Counted from the first letter of the stretch, positions 16,580 through 26,151 are shown. The stretch is 64,000 nucleotides of DNA from an uncultured Ruminococcus sp. (GCA_947627625.1 CANQWR010000002.1:124001-188000), one strand, 5' to 3'. Notes: generated from the letters alone by a model not told the origin. Made by a program: numbers and translations.

Positions 16580-17950
16580 CTACAGTCTCAGAGAGAACAT
16601 TGAAGATTCTCCGCTTACTGACATAAAAGAGGTACAGAGAATAAGGAGGACGAGTGACACTATCGGTCTCAGAACCGAGAAAAATTTTCCGAATTTGTTT
16701 TTTCTAAGTCTTATAAGGAGATTTCTGAAAAGACCTGTCGAGCAGTATATTGAAATCAGGATAATTATTATATAGGACTTTATAACATAGACCGTTAGCG
16801 AGTTGGCAATATTTCCGTTTCCGCCCGTCATTATGAAAAGGTACTCCATAGCTGCGGAGAAATTTTTACAACCGAGAAATACCGCCGTCACAAACACGAG
16901 CAGAGAAGTGTATATAACGCCTGTTGCACGGAGCATTTTTGTCCTGACGAGAAAATTTTCCGCAAGAATGGAAACTCCGATAAGAACACCCCATATAAAG
17001 CTGTTGAGATTGCAGAAATACCAGAAACCCGCAAGTCCCCACGTCATAACAAATATCAATCGTCTGACCCAGTCATTTGAAGTCTTTGAGTAGAGGGGGA
17101 TTGCAAAATATTCCCTCAGCCACCTTATAAGCTGATTGTTCCATTTGTATGCGAAATATTTTATCTTACTGCTGAAGAGGGGATAGCAAAAACTGTGCGG
17201 AAATCTGTATCCGAAACACAGCCCCAGACCGAGCCCCATGTCACTGAATCCCGATAGAGTGAAGTACAGACAGAGTACATATGAACCAGTACCGAGCCAC
17301 GCATTCACAGCGGAGAGATTTGCCGTGACCGCCGAGAACATCATATATAAATTGTCGGCGAGCAGGACTTTTTTTGCAAGCCCCTTTATAAAGAGTACCA
17401 CGCCTTTGCCCGTGTTTTCAAGACTTATTTTAGATATATCGTGAAGTTTCCTGAATCTCTTATAAGTCATAAGAGGTCCCATAGCCATTCGGGGGAACAT
17501 CATGATATAGAGTGCAAAGACTATAAAATTTTTTTCGGGGGGAGTTTTCCCACGGCAGATCTCAAGAATATATCCGATTGCGGAGAGAGTAAAAAAGGCA
17601 GTTCCCAAAGGGTGCAGGGAGTCCGCAAGCGGAATTTTTTCACGCACGGACGAAAAGAAGTCCATGCGAAAGACGAGCATTGAGACTATGCCCGTGACAG
17701 CACCTATGACCGCAACAGCTCCCATAATGTGGACATTTTTTTTGCGGAGAAATTCGGTCAGCAGACCGAGAAAGTAGTAAAAAGCGGTAAAGCAGAGTAC
17801 AAATATCATGAAAGACATTCCGCACATACCGCAGTACAGCACACTCAAAGCAAAGAGTACAGTGTCACGCTTTTTTTGCGGAGTAAAACAGTTTACAATT
17901 ATCGACACGGGGAAAAACAGATATATAAAAATCAGACTGCTGTAAATCAT
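16580..17950 (-). CDS. MBOAT family O-acyltransferase (AlgI/DltB-like) lacking the conserved His
   Basis: MBOAT proteins move acyl groups across the membrane to surface polysaccharides. The 456-residue, roughly ten-span product has typical segments: PRMAMGPLMTYKRF, SGFSDMGLGLGLCFGYRFP and RWLREYFAIPL. In AlgI-type enzymes the invariant His lies in a GLWHG motif; here the matching stretch is AGFWYF, with Tyr311. The upstream RRWHISLS motif is replaced by KWNNQLIRWL. ATG 17950 follows GGAGAG and overlaps the rnmV stop region; the longer frame from 17971 is unlikely. The next gene is the DHHW partner. Confidence 0.8.
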   Translation of the reverse strand: MIYSSLIFIYLFFPVSIIVNCFTPQKKRDTVLFALSVLYCGMCGMSFMIFVLCFTAFYYFLGLLTEFLRKKNVHIMGAVAVIGAVTGIVSMLVFRMDFFSSVREKIPLADSLHPLGTAFFTLSAIGYILEICRGKTPPEKNFIVFALYIMMFPRMAMGPLMTYKRFRKLHDISKISLENTGKGVVLFIKGLAKKVLLADNLYMMFSAVTANLSAVNAWLGTGSYVLCLYFTLSGFSDMGLGLGLCFGYRFPHSFCYPLFSSKIKYFAYKWNNQLIRWLREYFAIPLYSKTSNDWVRRLIFVMTWGLAGFWYFCNLNSFIWGVLIGVSILAENFLVRTKMLRATGVIYTSLLVFVTAVFLGCKNFSAAMEYLFIMTGGNGNIANSLTVYVIKSYIIIILISIYCSTGLFRNLLIRLRKNKFGKFFSVLRPIVSLVLLILCTSFMSVSGESSMFSLRL

Positions 17951-17951
17951 A

Positions 17952-18542
17952 TCAGCTCTCCAGTTCGGCAACTCTCTTTTCGAGTTCCTCAGAATCCATC
18001 ATAGTATTCAGGACTTCCAGAAGAGCAGATGCCGACATAAGTGACGGCAGACCGAGAGATTTCTGCAATTTTTTTCTCAGAGCGGAGCTGTCGGGACAGC
18101 CACTCAGACCGAGGGTGTAGAGAGTATATTTAGTTATATTGTTTACTCTTGAACATTCGGAGACAGTCACGCCCGATTTTATAAAAGCGTCCTCAAGAAT
18201 TTTGCAGTCTATCCCCTCAACACCGATTTTTCCCTCAGCAGAGGGCTTTTGCTTGCGTTTTTCTTTACCGAAAATATCGGGTATATAAATATTTATAATT
18301 TCCCCGTCGTTCACGGCACTTTTTATATAGCTCCTGATTTTTCTGCCCGCACTGTCCGAATCCGTCAGAATTATTATACCCGTTTTTTTGGCGTAGTATC
18401 TTATTAAACTCAACTTTTCGGTGTCATTGAATATGCCGAAACCGTTCGTGACGATTATGACGGCGTTTATTACGGAGGACAGCTTTATCTTGTCATATTT
18501 TCCCTCCACTATGACAGCCTGTTCAATTTTGATCATCTGCAA
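17952..18542 (-). CDS. rnmV: Ribonuclease M5 / toprim domain protein with DUF4093
   Basis: RNase M5 performs final 5S rRNA maturation. The 196-residue protein has an N-terminal Toprim domain, with the catalytic Glu in IVEGKYDK and the metal-binding Asp pair in LTDSDSAGRK, and a C-terminal DUF4093 domain. The insert GKEKRKQKPSAEGKIGVEGI matches RnmV. It lies 1 bp after holA and its stop touches the MBOAT start. Confidence 0.85.
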   Translation of the reverse strand: MQMIKIEQAVIVEGKYDKIKLSSVINAVIIVTNGFGIFNDTEKLSLIRYYAKKTGIIILTDSDSAGRKIRSYIKSAVNDGEIINIYIPDIFGKEKRKQKPSAEGKIGVEGIDCKILEDAFIKSGVTVSECSRVNNITKYTLYTLGLSGCPDSSALRKKLQKSLGLPSLMSASALLEVLNTMMDSEELEKRVAELES

Positions 18543-18543
18543 A

Positions 18544-19647
18544 TCACCGCCGTCTTATGACAATCATCTCTGCCACAGCTTTTTCAAGAACAGTCCTTGG
18601 TTCGGCAGAGGAGTTCAACTTTACGGCAGTATCACGCATTATTGAAATGCACTTCCTCAGCACTTTTATATCTGCCCTCTGACAGTTCCCGAAAGCCTTT
18701 GACACAACGAAAGAGCGAGCCCCGTAGTTGAAATCTTTTGAAACGTCCTCAGGGGAGACATTCGCCTTTATCGCACAGGAGGCACGATAGAGGTCTAAAA
18801 ACGAGCCTGCGAGTGTCGCAAACACGACAGCCTTGTTGTTATTGTCTATATTCAGCTCCCTGACAGCGTTGAAAGCGGTTCTTGAGTCCATAGCGACAAC
18901 GGCATTTGCAAGGTTGTATGCGGTGACATTGGACTGCCTGCTGACGAGTGAAATAATGTCTTCCCTTGTGATCTGACCGCCGTCAGCGTAAGCACACAGC
19001 TTTTCTATTTCGTTTTCTATGGCGACGGTGTCCGAGAGACACATATTGACGATTTCGACAGCGTCCGAGAGAGAGACAGAACAGCCGTTGCGGGAAACTC
19101 TGTCAACAATATATCTTGCGAGTTCCCTCTCATTCGGAATATCGAGTTGCAGACAAATCCCGTTTTTGAGTGCAAAGTCGGCGAGTTTTTTATTGCCGTC
19201 ATTGAGAATATTTTTACCCGTGCGGTAGTCACGCCTATATTTGGGAGTAAATCCCGTGACATTGAATATGACAATAGTTCTCTCAGGGATTTCTTTCAGG
19301 ATTGCGAAAAGTTGCTTGTTTATGGAATCGGCAGTGTGTCCACGCATATCTTCAAGAGGTTTTTCGCAGTTGTAGTCATTTATCAGAATGCAGTTGTAGT
19401 CCGTGATCATTGGGAACATCTGGACAATATCCGCAAAGTGCGACAGGTTGAGTTTTCCGCCGTCAAGTTTTGTGAGAGCGAAGTCTTCATTTTCACCGAC
19501 AGCACACCTTATTATTCTCTTTGTCGCATATTCGACCATATTCACGTCTGTGCCGTGAATATAGTATATATTGCTGAACACACCGTGTTCCACCTGATTT
19601 ATAACGGAGTTCATATCCGTAATATTTTCTTTTTTATCTTTAGCCAT
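18544..19647 (-). CDS. holA: DNA polymerase III subunit delta
   Basis: The delta subunit of the clamp loader opens the beta sliding clamp. The 367-residue protein has the family start (NIYYIHGTDVNMVEYATKRI), a MFPMITDYNCILIND strand like the clamp-binding beta-strand region, and domain II/III helices with DTVAIENEIEKLCAYA. It overlaps the comEC end by 8 bp. The gene order comEC-holA is common in Firmicutes, where rpsT often follows; here rnmV follows. Confidence 0.9.
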   Translation of the reverse strand: MAKDKKENITDMNSVINQVEHGVFSNIYYIHGTDVNMVEYATKRIIRCAVGENEDFALTKLDGGKLNLSHFADIVQMFPMITDYNCILINDYNCEKPLEDMRGHTADSINKQLFAILKEIPERTIVIFNVTGFTPKYRRDYRTGKNILNDGNKKLADFALKNGICLQLDIPNERELARYIVDRVSRNGCSVSLSDAVEIVNMCLSDTVAIENEIEKLCAYADGGQITREDIISLVSRQSNVTAYNLANAVVAMDSRTAFNAVRELNIDNNNKAVVFATLAGSFLDLYRASCAIKANVSPEDVSKDFNYGARSFVVSKAFGNCQRADIKVLRKCISIMRDTAVKLNSSAEPRTVLEKAVAEMIVIRRR

Positions 19648-21595
19648 ATAGCCTCCTTATGCTGAAAAGTCCGTCCTTGGCGGGTATTATCTCGAAAAAT
19701 TCCGGACAGCCGTCCGGAAGAGATGATATTGGATTTTTTGAATCTCCGTCCACAGAAATTCCGAAATCGCCGACAGAAATTGTATAGACGAGATTTTCGC
19801 TGTCATATGACATAGAGAATTTGCCTTTGCCTATATTGTACGAAAAACTGTTTTGTACAATGAACCTGCCCACACCCGCAAATTTCAGTTCACGTTCATA
19901 GTTGGGAATCTGTGCGGGAGAATTTTTTGTCAGGATAACAGCGTCTACACACGGACTGCCCAGATTTTCAATGTATTTACCGACATAGCGTGCAGAAGTG
20001 TTGTTTCCACCCATGTCAATTACCACACACGAATTTTCGGATATTGCGACTATTGCGGTGTCGCCGTCTTTTCTGAGGACCGCTATTTTTTCGTTTTTTT
20101 CCGTCAGAATGCGGTAAACGGGTGACAAGACAGATATAGTCAGAATCGACAGGGAGACGGCAACAGACACGGATTTTCTGTTGCGTTTCACAAAGCCGTA
20201 GACAAGCGGGAGTGACGAGACAAGTATTATAATACTTGCGAAACTGTCATCTGCGTGAATTTGGAAAATCTTTATATCTGCGACAAATTCGGATATTGCC
20301 ATAACAATTTTCAGTATAGAACCCGACGGAAAGAGCAGAAACGGGAAAATCCCTGCGGTCAGGGTGAACATAACGCCGAGCAGCATTGAAACCGTGCAAA
20401 GCGGAATGAGAATTACGCCCAGAATCGGAGCGAGCAGCGACATCTCACCAAAAAACAGTATACCCACGGGCAACACAGCCAGCAGCGTGCAAACGCCGAA
20501 ACAGATCGTGTTGAAAGTTCTCTGAAAGACTGAATCTTTGGGGAGATTTTTTGTCATAAACGGGGCGAACACTCCCGCACCGAATGCACCTGCAAGAGAT
20601 AGTATAAATCCCGAGCTGTACACGGCAAAAGGGTTCACAACGCAAATCAGGAGTGAAGCCCAAGAGAGTGAAGTTAGAGTATCGCTTTGCAAAAAAATCA
20701 GACGTGATATATATAAAAATTCAGCCATTATGACTGCCCTGACTGCCGAGACGGGAAATTCCGCCATGATAGTCATGAGAACCATAAATATGTTCACTAT
20801 AATAAAATTTACATATTTGTTAACTCTCAAAGCCCTCAGCAGACCGCTCACAGCTATCGACAGCACCGATATGTGCAGACCCGACACGGCGAGAATGTGT
20901 CCGATGCCTGTTTTGTAGAGGGAAGTTTTTATATTGCCGTCGAGTTCGCTCTTTTCACCGAAGACCATTCCCGCAAGGAAGTTTCCGCAGTCTTTCCCGA
21001 GAATTATCCTGAATTTTGAAATTATACCCGAGCGGAAATTCATGAGGGAATTTTTTATCTTGTCGGAATTTTTGTGTTCCACGGATATATTTTCGGGTTT
21101 TTCGGCTTCAAGAAAAATCTTCTCCGACCTGTAGTAATTTTTCAGACTGTACAGAAAATCGTCCGAAATCTCCGAAAACACGCAATTTTCTATACTCACA
21201 ATATCGCCGTACTCAACATCGAGTTCGTCACAGAAAACGGTAATTTTTGCCTTTTGGAAACCGTTTATTTTGCCGTTCAGGACATAAGTCGCAAAACCCT
21301 TGTCATGGGTACTTATATCACAGACTTTTCCCGAAAAACTGCCCGTTGTACCGTCAAAAGCCGTGATTTTTCTGTAAGTTTTGCCGATATAGGAATTTCC
21401 CACGGAAAAGGCGACCGCAAACGAGACAGTTATAACGGCGAAGTCCGCAACACTGAATTTCCTGTAGACACACCCCGCCAGAATGAGAAGACCGAGTGAT
21501 ATAATGAAAACTCCGCAGATTGGCGAATTTTCAGACGCACACAGGAGCAGTCCGCACATATACGAGGCGGAGATACCGGTAGCAATGCGTTTCAT
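19640..21595 (-). CDS. comEC: ComEC/Rec2 family competence protein with degenerate hydrolase domain
   Basis: ComEC forms the inner-membrane channel for DNA uptake. The 651-residue protein has an N-terminal OB-like DUF4131 region, a multi-span competence domain with GMVFGEKSELD, GIGHILAVSGLHISVLS and FPVSAVRAVIM, and a C-terminal metallo-beta-lactamase-like domain. In that domain DMGG is present but the metal site (usually T-H-x-D-x-D-H) reads TKNSPAQ at 556-562, so the zinc ligands are missing. Length is at the low end for the family. It may lack nuclease activity. The operon order is HIT-PRT-comEC-holA-rnmV. Confidence 0.88.
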   Translation of the reverse strand: MKRIATGISASYMCGLLLCASENSPICGVFIISLGLLILAGCVYRKFSVADFAVITVSFAVAFSVGNSYIGKTYRKITAFDGTTGSFSGKVCDISTHDKGFATYVLNGKINGFQKAKITVFCDELDVEYGDIVSIENCVFSEISDDFLYSLKNYYRSEKIFLEAEKPENISVEHKNSDKIKNSLMNFRSGIISKFRIILGKDCGNFLAGMVFGEKSELDGNIKTSLYKTGIGHILAVSGLHISVLSIAVSGLLRALRVNKYVNFIIVNIFMVLMTIMAEFPVSAVRAVIMAEFLYISRLIFLQSDTLTSLSWASLLICVVNPFAVYSSGFILSLAGAFGAGVFAPFMTKNLPKDSVFQRTFNTICFGVCTLLAVLPVGILFFGEMSLLAPILGVILIPLCTVSMLLGVMFTLTAGIFPFLLFPSGSILKIVMAISEFVADIKIFQIHADDSFASIIILVSSLPLVYGFVKRNRKSVSVAVSLSILTISVLSPVYRILTEKNEKIAVLRKDGDTAIVAISENSCVVIDMGGNNTSARYVGKYIENLGSPCVDAVILTKNSPAQIPNYERELKFAGVGRFIVQNSFSYNIGKGKFSMSYDSENLVYTISVGDFGISVDGDSKNPISSLPDGCPEFFEIIPAKDGLFSIRRLYG

Positions 21596-21617
21596 TTAAC
21601 AGGGAGCCTCATGGAGT

Positions 21618-22157
21618 TCATTTGAAAAACAGCGGGAGTTTCTGTAAAAATATTATGTCACTTCTCTCAGCAGCGTCACCCTCAGCGAGTACGGCACACT
21701 TTCCTGCAATATCGCCCTCCGAATACAGCACCAGTTTTTCGAGAACTTTCAGGGATTCGCCCGTACTTATCACATCGTCAACGATCAGGACATTTTTTCC
21801 CTTTATCATTTCAGCCTTTTCGGAGGACAAATACAAAGTCTGTTCGTTGGCGGTAGTAATTGATTTGACTGTCAGCGACACAGGGTTTGTCATGTAGAGT
21901 TTTACGGACTTTCTTGCGACAACGTAAGGTTTCCCCGACTGCCTTGACATTTCGTATGCGAGGGGAATGCCCTTTGATTCAGCCGTGAGAATAACGTCAA
22001 AATCGGGCGATTTTTCGAGAAGAGCCTTTGCGGAGGCAACAGTCAGCTCCACGTCCGAGAACATAACAAACGCTCCAATACTCATTTTTTCGTTCAGAGG
22101 GCAGATGGGGAGTTCCCTCTCAAGACCTGCAATATTTATCTTGTAAGTTTCGTTCAT
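21618..22157 (-). CDS. Adenine-phosphoribosyltransferase-like PRTase
   Basis: This 179-residue type I phosphoribosyltransferase has the PRPP-binding loop VLIVDDVISTGES near residue 120, the PPi loop AESKGIPLAYEM and the VARKSVK strand. These features resemble adenine and xanthine PRTases (purine salvage), but the N-terminal hood is not typical enough to name the base. It lies 22 bp before comEC and 15 bp after the HIT gene. Confidence 0.82.
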   Translation of the reverse strand: MNETYKINIAGLERELPICPLNEKMSIGAFVMFSDVELTVASAKALLEKSPDFDVILTAESKGIPLAYEMSRQSGKPYVVARKSVKLYMTNPVSLTVKSITTANEQTLYLSSEKAEMIKGKNVLIVDDVISTGESLKVLEKLVLYSEGDIAGKCAVLAEGDAAERSDIIFLQKLPLFFK

Positions 22158-22172
22158 AGCTGAAATCTCCCG

Positions 22173-22526
22173 TCATTCTGTCTTGCCGAGGGAGTCCTTG
22201 CTCCAGCCCATTTTTACACCGCCGAGCAGGTGAAAATGGAGGTGCTTGACAGTCTGTCCCGCATCGTCACCGCAGTTGTTTATAATTCTGTAACTCTCTA
22301 TGTTTTCGGACTCCGCAATTTTCGGTACAGCCTCAAAGATTTTCGAGACGTAAACGGAATTTTCGGAGTCTATCTTGTTGGCACAGCAGATGTGTGTCTT
22401 AGGCACGACGAGGACGTGAACAGGGGCGATAGGGGCAATGTCTCTGAAAGCGTAGACAAATTCGTCCTCATAGACCTTAGTTGACGGAATTTCGCCGTCT
22501 ATAATTTTGCAGAATAAGCAATCCAT
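22173..22526 (-). CDS. HIT family nucleotide-binding hydrolase (HINT-like)
   Basis: This 117-residue protein is full length for HINT purine-nucleoside phosphoramidases. It has CLFCKIIDGEIPS with a zinc-type Cys pair at the start, VLVVPKTHI, and the histidine triad HLHFHLLGG near residue 95. It is the first gene of the HIT-PRT-comEC run and is separated from the alaS operon by a terminator. Confidence 0.93.
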   Translation of the reverse strand: MDCLFCKIIDGEIPSTKVYEDEFVYAFRDIAPIAPVHVLVVPKTHICCANKIDSENSVYVSKIFEAVPKIAESENIESYRIINNCGDDAGQTVKHLHFHLLGGVKMGWSKDSLGKTE

Positions 22527-22586
22527 ATTAAAAAACTCCTTTTTTATATTATTTATATTATTATATTATTATTTAATTTATTTTTT

Positions 22587-22620
22587 ACTTTTCGGGAGAG
22601 CAGAACTCTCCCGAAAAAGT
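22587..22620 (-). terminator. Rho-independent terminator after alaS operon
   Basis: Inverted arms TTCGGGAGAG and CTCTCCCGAA enclose a short loop, with T-runs on the minus-strand side. It lies just after the stop of the small gene at 22630 and upstream of the HIT gene. Confidence 0.8.
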
Positions 22621-22629
22621 TTTATAAAT

Positions 22630-23022
22630 TTACTCAAAGAACCACGGGTAACTTGTTCTCAGAAAACCGCCTTTTACACCGAGTTTGCACTCAAAAATCA
22701 TAAAGTCATCAAGTTCGGAGTAAATGCCGCTGATCAGTTTAATTTCGTTTGACAGATTTCCCTCACAGGTGAACGCAAAACAGGTGTCACTATCGTCACA
22801 CAGGTCAAGCGACAGAAAACCGCCGTTTTCTATAGAGGGGAAGTATCTGAAAAGTTCGGGGCTTATACGGGGGACAGGTTGACCAGACAGCGAAATTTTG
22901 CAGAGATCTCCCTTAAGACCGTATTTTTCCATGAAAAATTTTTTAGTCATATCCGTCACAATAAAGAACGGCACGAGTGACGAGACAAATTTTCTCTCTC
23001 TGCGTATCACAAGTCTTTTCAC
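22630..23022 (-). CDS. Small hypothetical protein downstream of alaS
   Basis: I do not recognise this 130-residue protein. It starts with a basic stretch (MKRLVIRRERK), has a short hydrophobic strand VSSLVPFFIVTDM, and otherwise looks soluble and beta-rich with several Asp/Glu clusters. The start is uncertain: GTG 23022 has no clear ribosome site. It follows alaS by 6 bp and ends just before a terminator, so it is cotranscribed with alaS. Confidence 0.6.
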   Translation of the reverse strand: MKRLVIRRERKFVSSLVPFFIVTDMTKKFFMEKYGLKGDLCKISLSGQPVPRISPELFRYFPSIENGGFLSLDLCDDSDTCFAFTCEGNLSNEIKLISGIYSELDDFMIFECKLGVKGGFLRTSYPWFFE

Positions 23023-23028
23023 GTCGGA

Positions 23029-25665
23029 TTATTTGATAAAATTCTTGACTATCTCCGCAAAAGCCGAGAGAGTTTCGGGAATTTTCGATATATCGCCAAC
23101 TCCTGCCATAGCGGAGTCGGGTTTTCCACCGCCTTTACCGCCTGTCAGAGCAGAGGCCTCACGGACGAGTTTTCCCGCATTTGCACCCTTTTCTATTGCA
23201 GATTTTGAGCAGACACAGCAGAGTGTGCCCTTGTTTCCGTTTACTGCACTCAGAAGAGCCGCAACGGGTTCGGGTTTGTCCTTTATGCTGTCACCGAGTT
23301 TGCGGAGGGAGTCGGCGGAAGTCTCACCCATATCAGCCGAAATTACTTTCACGCCGTTCACGTCCGCAGCGTTTGAGAAGATATTTTCGGCTTTTGAATT
23401 AGCCTGTTGCTGAACGAGACTTTCAATCTGTCTGTTTTTCTCTTTTAGTTCGGCGGACAGGGATGCACATTTTTCGGGAAGTTCGTGGAAGTTAGCGAGT
23501 TTCAGAGCATTTGCGGAATCTGTCAGCAGTCTCTCACGCTCGTGCAGAAGTTTCAGGACGTTCAGCCCCGTCACAGCCTCAATACGTCTCACACCCGAAG
23601 CAACTGAACTTTCGGAAACTATCTTGAAAAGACCTATTTCAGAAGTATTTGAGACGTGAGTACCGCCACAAAATTCAACGGAATTTTCAGCCGTGACAAC
23701 TCTTACAGTGTCGCCGTATTTTTCACCGAAAAGAGCCATTGCACCGAGTTTTCTCGCCTCATCAATGGGCATTTCCTCAGTCGTGACAGTTACGGCTTTC
23801 ATAATGAGAGAATTTACAAGATTTTCCACTTTGGATATTTCCTCACCTGTGAGTGCGGAGAAGTGGTTGAAGTCAAAACGACAAGCCTTTTCGTTGACAA
23901 GCTGACCAGCCTGATGGACGTGTTCGCCGAGTACCTCTCTCAGAGCGTACTGGAGCAGGTGAGCAGAAGTGTGATTTCTCTTTATAGCGTTTCGTCTGTC
24001 ATCGTCAACTTTCGCCCCGACTTTATCCCCGACAGAGATAGTACCGTTGCGGACTTCCGAGATGTGAATGAAGTGTCCCTCTGATTTTTTGGTGTCGTTC
24101 ACAGCTATTTCGCAGTTTTCGGTGAAAATGCGGCCTGTGTCGCCGATTTGACCGCCGCTTTCTGCATAAAAGGGAGTGGTGTCGAGAATTATCGTCACAA
24201 TATCGCCCTCTGTCGCATTTTCGACGGGTTGACCGTCTTTGTAAATTGCAAGGACTATACTGCCAAAAGTATTTGTAGTCTCATATCCTGTGAAAATTGT
24301 CGCAGGAACGTCTATTTTTACGGAGTTGTCCGCCCACGAAGAACCCGCCTTTGCGAGATGGTCTGCTTTGGCTTTCTGACGCTGCTGGAGGACAAGTTCG
24401 TCAAATTTTTCTCTGTCCACGGAGATATTTTTCTCCTCACAGATTTCAACAGTCAGGTCGATAGGGAAACCGTAGGTGTCCGAGAGTTTGAAAGCATCGT
24501 CACCCGAAAGAATTTTTTTGTTTTCGGCATTTATTTTGTCTATAAGCTGTGAGAGGAGTTCGGAACCCTTGTCAATAGTTTTGGCAAAAGACTCCTCCTC
24601 AACGCCTATGATTTTCTTTATATACTCCCTCTTTTCGGCGAGTTCAGGGTAAGCGTTCTTGTTTTCGTCTATGACGGTATCGCAGACCTCACAGAGGAAA
24701 GGTCTTGTAATACCGAGAAGTCTGCCATGGCGTGAAGCACGTCTCAGAAGACGGCGGAGGACGTACCCCCTGCCCTCATTGGACGGGAGAATGCCGTCAC
24801 CCACCATAAAAGTGGTGCTCCTTATGTGGTCTGTAATTACACGGAGAGAAACGTCTTTTTTGGTGTCTTTTTTGTACTCAATTCCTGCAATTTTTGAAAT
24901 GTGTTTCATGATATTCTGGACGGTATCGACTTCAAAAATATTGTCAACGTCCTGCATAACACAGGCAAGTCTCTCAAGTCCCATACCCGTGTCAATATTT
25001 TTATTTTTCATTTCGGTGTAATTGCCGTTGCCGTCGCTGTCGAACTGACTGAAAACGAGATTCCAGATTTCAATAATATTGTCCTTGTCGCCCTCAGCCT
25101 CAAAACCTGCACGGTCGAGTTTCCTGCCGCCACCTGCACGGTCAAAGTGTATCTCACTGCACGGACCGCACGGACCTGAACCGTGTTCCCAGAAATTGTC
25201 CTTTTTGCCGAGCCTGATAATTCTGTCACGGGGTACGCCTATCTTTTCAGCCCAGATTTTTTCGGCTTCATCGTCACTTTCATAGATAGTAACCCAGAGC
25301 CTGTCAGCGGGGATTTCGAGAACTTCCGTAAAGAACTCCCAAGCCCACTGTATAGCTTCATTTTTGAAATAGTCCCCAAAAGAGAAATTTCCGAGCATTT
25401 CAAAATAAGTACCGTGTCTTGCGGTCTTTCCGACACTCTCAATATCGGGGGTGCGTATGCACTTCTGACAGGTCGTCACACGTTTGTTAGGCGGGACAGC
25501 CTGTCCGAGGAAATATTTTTTCATGGGAGCCATTCCCGAATTTATAAGCAAAAGACTCTTGTCGCCCTGTGGCACAAGAGAAAAACTGTCGAGTCTGGAG
25601 TGACTCTTGCTCTCAAAGAACGAGAGAAATTTTTCACGAAGGTCATTAAGCCCTGTCCACTTCAT
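23029..25665 (-). CDS. alaS: Alanyl-tRNA synthetase
   Basis: AlaS charges tRNA-Ala. The full-length 878-residue protein has the class II catalytic core (FFESKSHSRLDSFSLVPQGDKSLLLINSGMAPMK), motif 3 in the VLRRLLRRASRHGR region, the editing domain with zinc ligands in HTSAHLLQYALR and FCGGTHVSNT, and the C-terminal DHHA1/C-Ala domain ending GGKGGGKPDSAMAG. A TTGACT/TATAAT promoter lies at 25737-25765. No T-box leader is visible. Confidence 0.97.
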   Translation of the reverse strand: MKWTGLNDLREKFLSFFESKSHSRLDSFSLVPQGDKSLLLINSGMAPMKKYFLGQAVPPNKRVTTCQKCIRTPDIESVGKTARHGTYFEMLGNFSFGDYFKNEAIQWAWEFFTEVLEIPADRLWVTIYESDDEAEKIWAEKIGVPRDRIIRLGKKDNFWEHGSGPCGPCSEIHFDRAGGGRKLDRAGFEAEGDKDNIIEIWNLVFSQFDSDGNGNYTEMKNKNIDTGMGLERLACVMQDVDNIFEVDTVQNIMKHISKIAGIEYKKDTKKDVSLRVITDHIRSTTFMVGDGILPSNEGRGYVLRRLLRRASRHGRLLGITRPFLCEVCDTVIDENKNAYPELAEKREYIKKIIGVEEESFAKTIDKGSELLSQLIDKINAENKKILSGDDAFKLSDTYGFPIDLTVEICEEKNISVDREKFDELVLQQRQKAKADHLAKAGSSWADNSVKIDVPATIFTGYETTNTFGSIVLAIYKDGQPVENATEGDIVTIILDTTPFYAESGGQIGDTGRIFTENCEIAVNDTKKSEGHFIHISEVRNGTISVGDKVGAKVDDDRRNAIKRNHTSAHLLQYALREVLGEHVHQAGQLVNEKACRFDFNHFSALTGEEISKVENLVNSLIMKAVTVTTEEMPIDEARKLGAMALFGEKYGDTVRVVTAENSVEFCGGTHVSNTSEIGLFKIVSESSVASGVRRIEAVTGLNVLKLLHERERLLTDSANALKLANFHELPEKCASLSAELKEKNRQIESLVQQQANSKAENIFSNAADVNGVKVISADMGETSADSLRKLGDSIKDKPEPVAALLSAVNGNKGTLCCVCSKSAIEKGANAGKLVREASALTGGKGGGKPDSAMAGVGDISKIPETLSAFAEIVKNFIK

Positions 25666-25736
25666 AGTAAAAAAACTCCTTGAATATGAAATATTTTTAA
25701 TATTTTCAAAATCACGGGTTTACGCCCGCCAATAAT

Positions 25737-25765
25737 ATTATAATATCGGACGAAAAAAAAGTCAA
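25737..25765 (-). promoter_or_regulatory. Sigma-A-type promoter for alaS
   Basis: Read on the minus strand: TTGACT (25765-25760), a 17-bp spacer and TATAAT (25742-25737). The alaS start is about 70 bp downstream; the short leader has only a small hairpin (CGGGTTTACGCCCG). Confidence 0.7.
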
Positions 25766-25837
25766 TACCTTTTCCGAAGTAAACTTAGATTTGGGACTAT
25801 AGTTAGCTTTACTTGTAGGGGGAGTTGCCCTCCACAC

Positions 25838-26020
25838 GCCATTAGAACGATAGGGAGCAGGTTGCTTTGTCGCCTGTTGGGGGGCGTTGCCCCCCAAGCC
25901 CCCCTTAAACGATAAGAGGCAGGGGGCTTTGCCCCCTGAACCCCCATTGGGGGCTCTGCCCCCAAACCCCCGTCGGGGGGAAGAATCCCCCCGAACCCCC
26001 CATAATTATTCCCACAAAGG
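25838..26020 (+). repeat. GC-rich palindromic interspersed repeat, copy R4
   Basis: It lies in the 540-bp gap between divergent alaS and the DUF4241 gene. It begins near CATTAGAACGATAGGGAGCA and contains five G/C palindromes. It ends in the module CCCCCCATAATTATTCCCAC at 25996-26015. Bases 25921-26018 align gap-free with R1 16-113. Confidence 0.85.
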
Positions 26021-26122
26021 AAAAATTAAGGTCAGGAGGTACACCCCAATCGTTCTATTGAAAAAGTCTCCCAAAAGAGTTTCGGACAAGGATTATAATT
26101 ATAAAAAAACAATAAAAAAGCG

Positions 26123-26151
26123 TTGCAATTGCAGATATAATATGTTATAAT
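26123..26151 (+). promoter_or_regulatory. Sigma-A-type promoter for DUF4241 gene and cls
   Basis: TTGCAA at 26123-26128 and TATAAT at 26146-26151 are separated by 17 bp, 55 bp before the ATG at 26206. Confidence 0.65.

Noticed and set aside
25666..25760. T-box riboswitch upstream of alaS
   Set aside because: The leader is only about 70 nt, without a T-box motif or a terminator/antiterminator pair.
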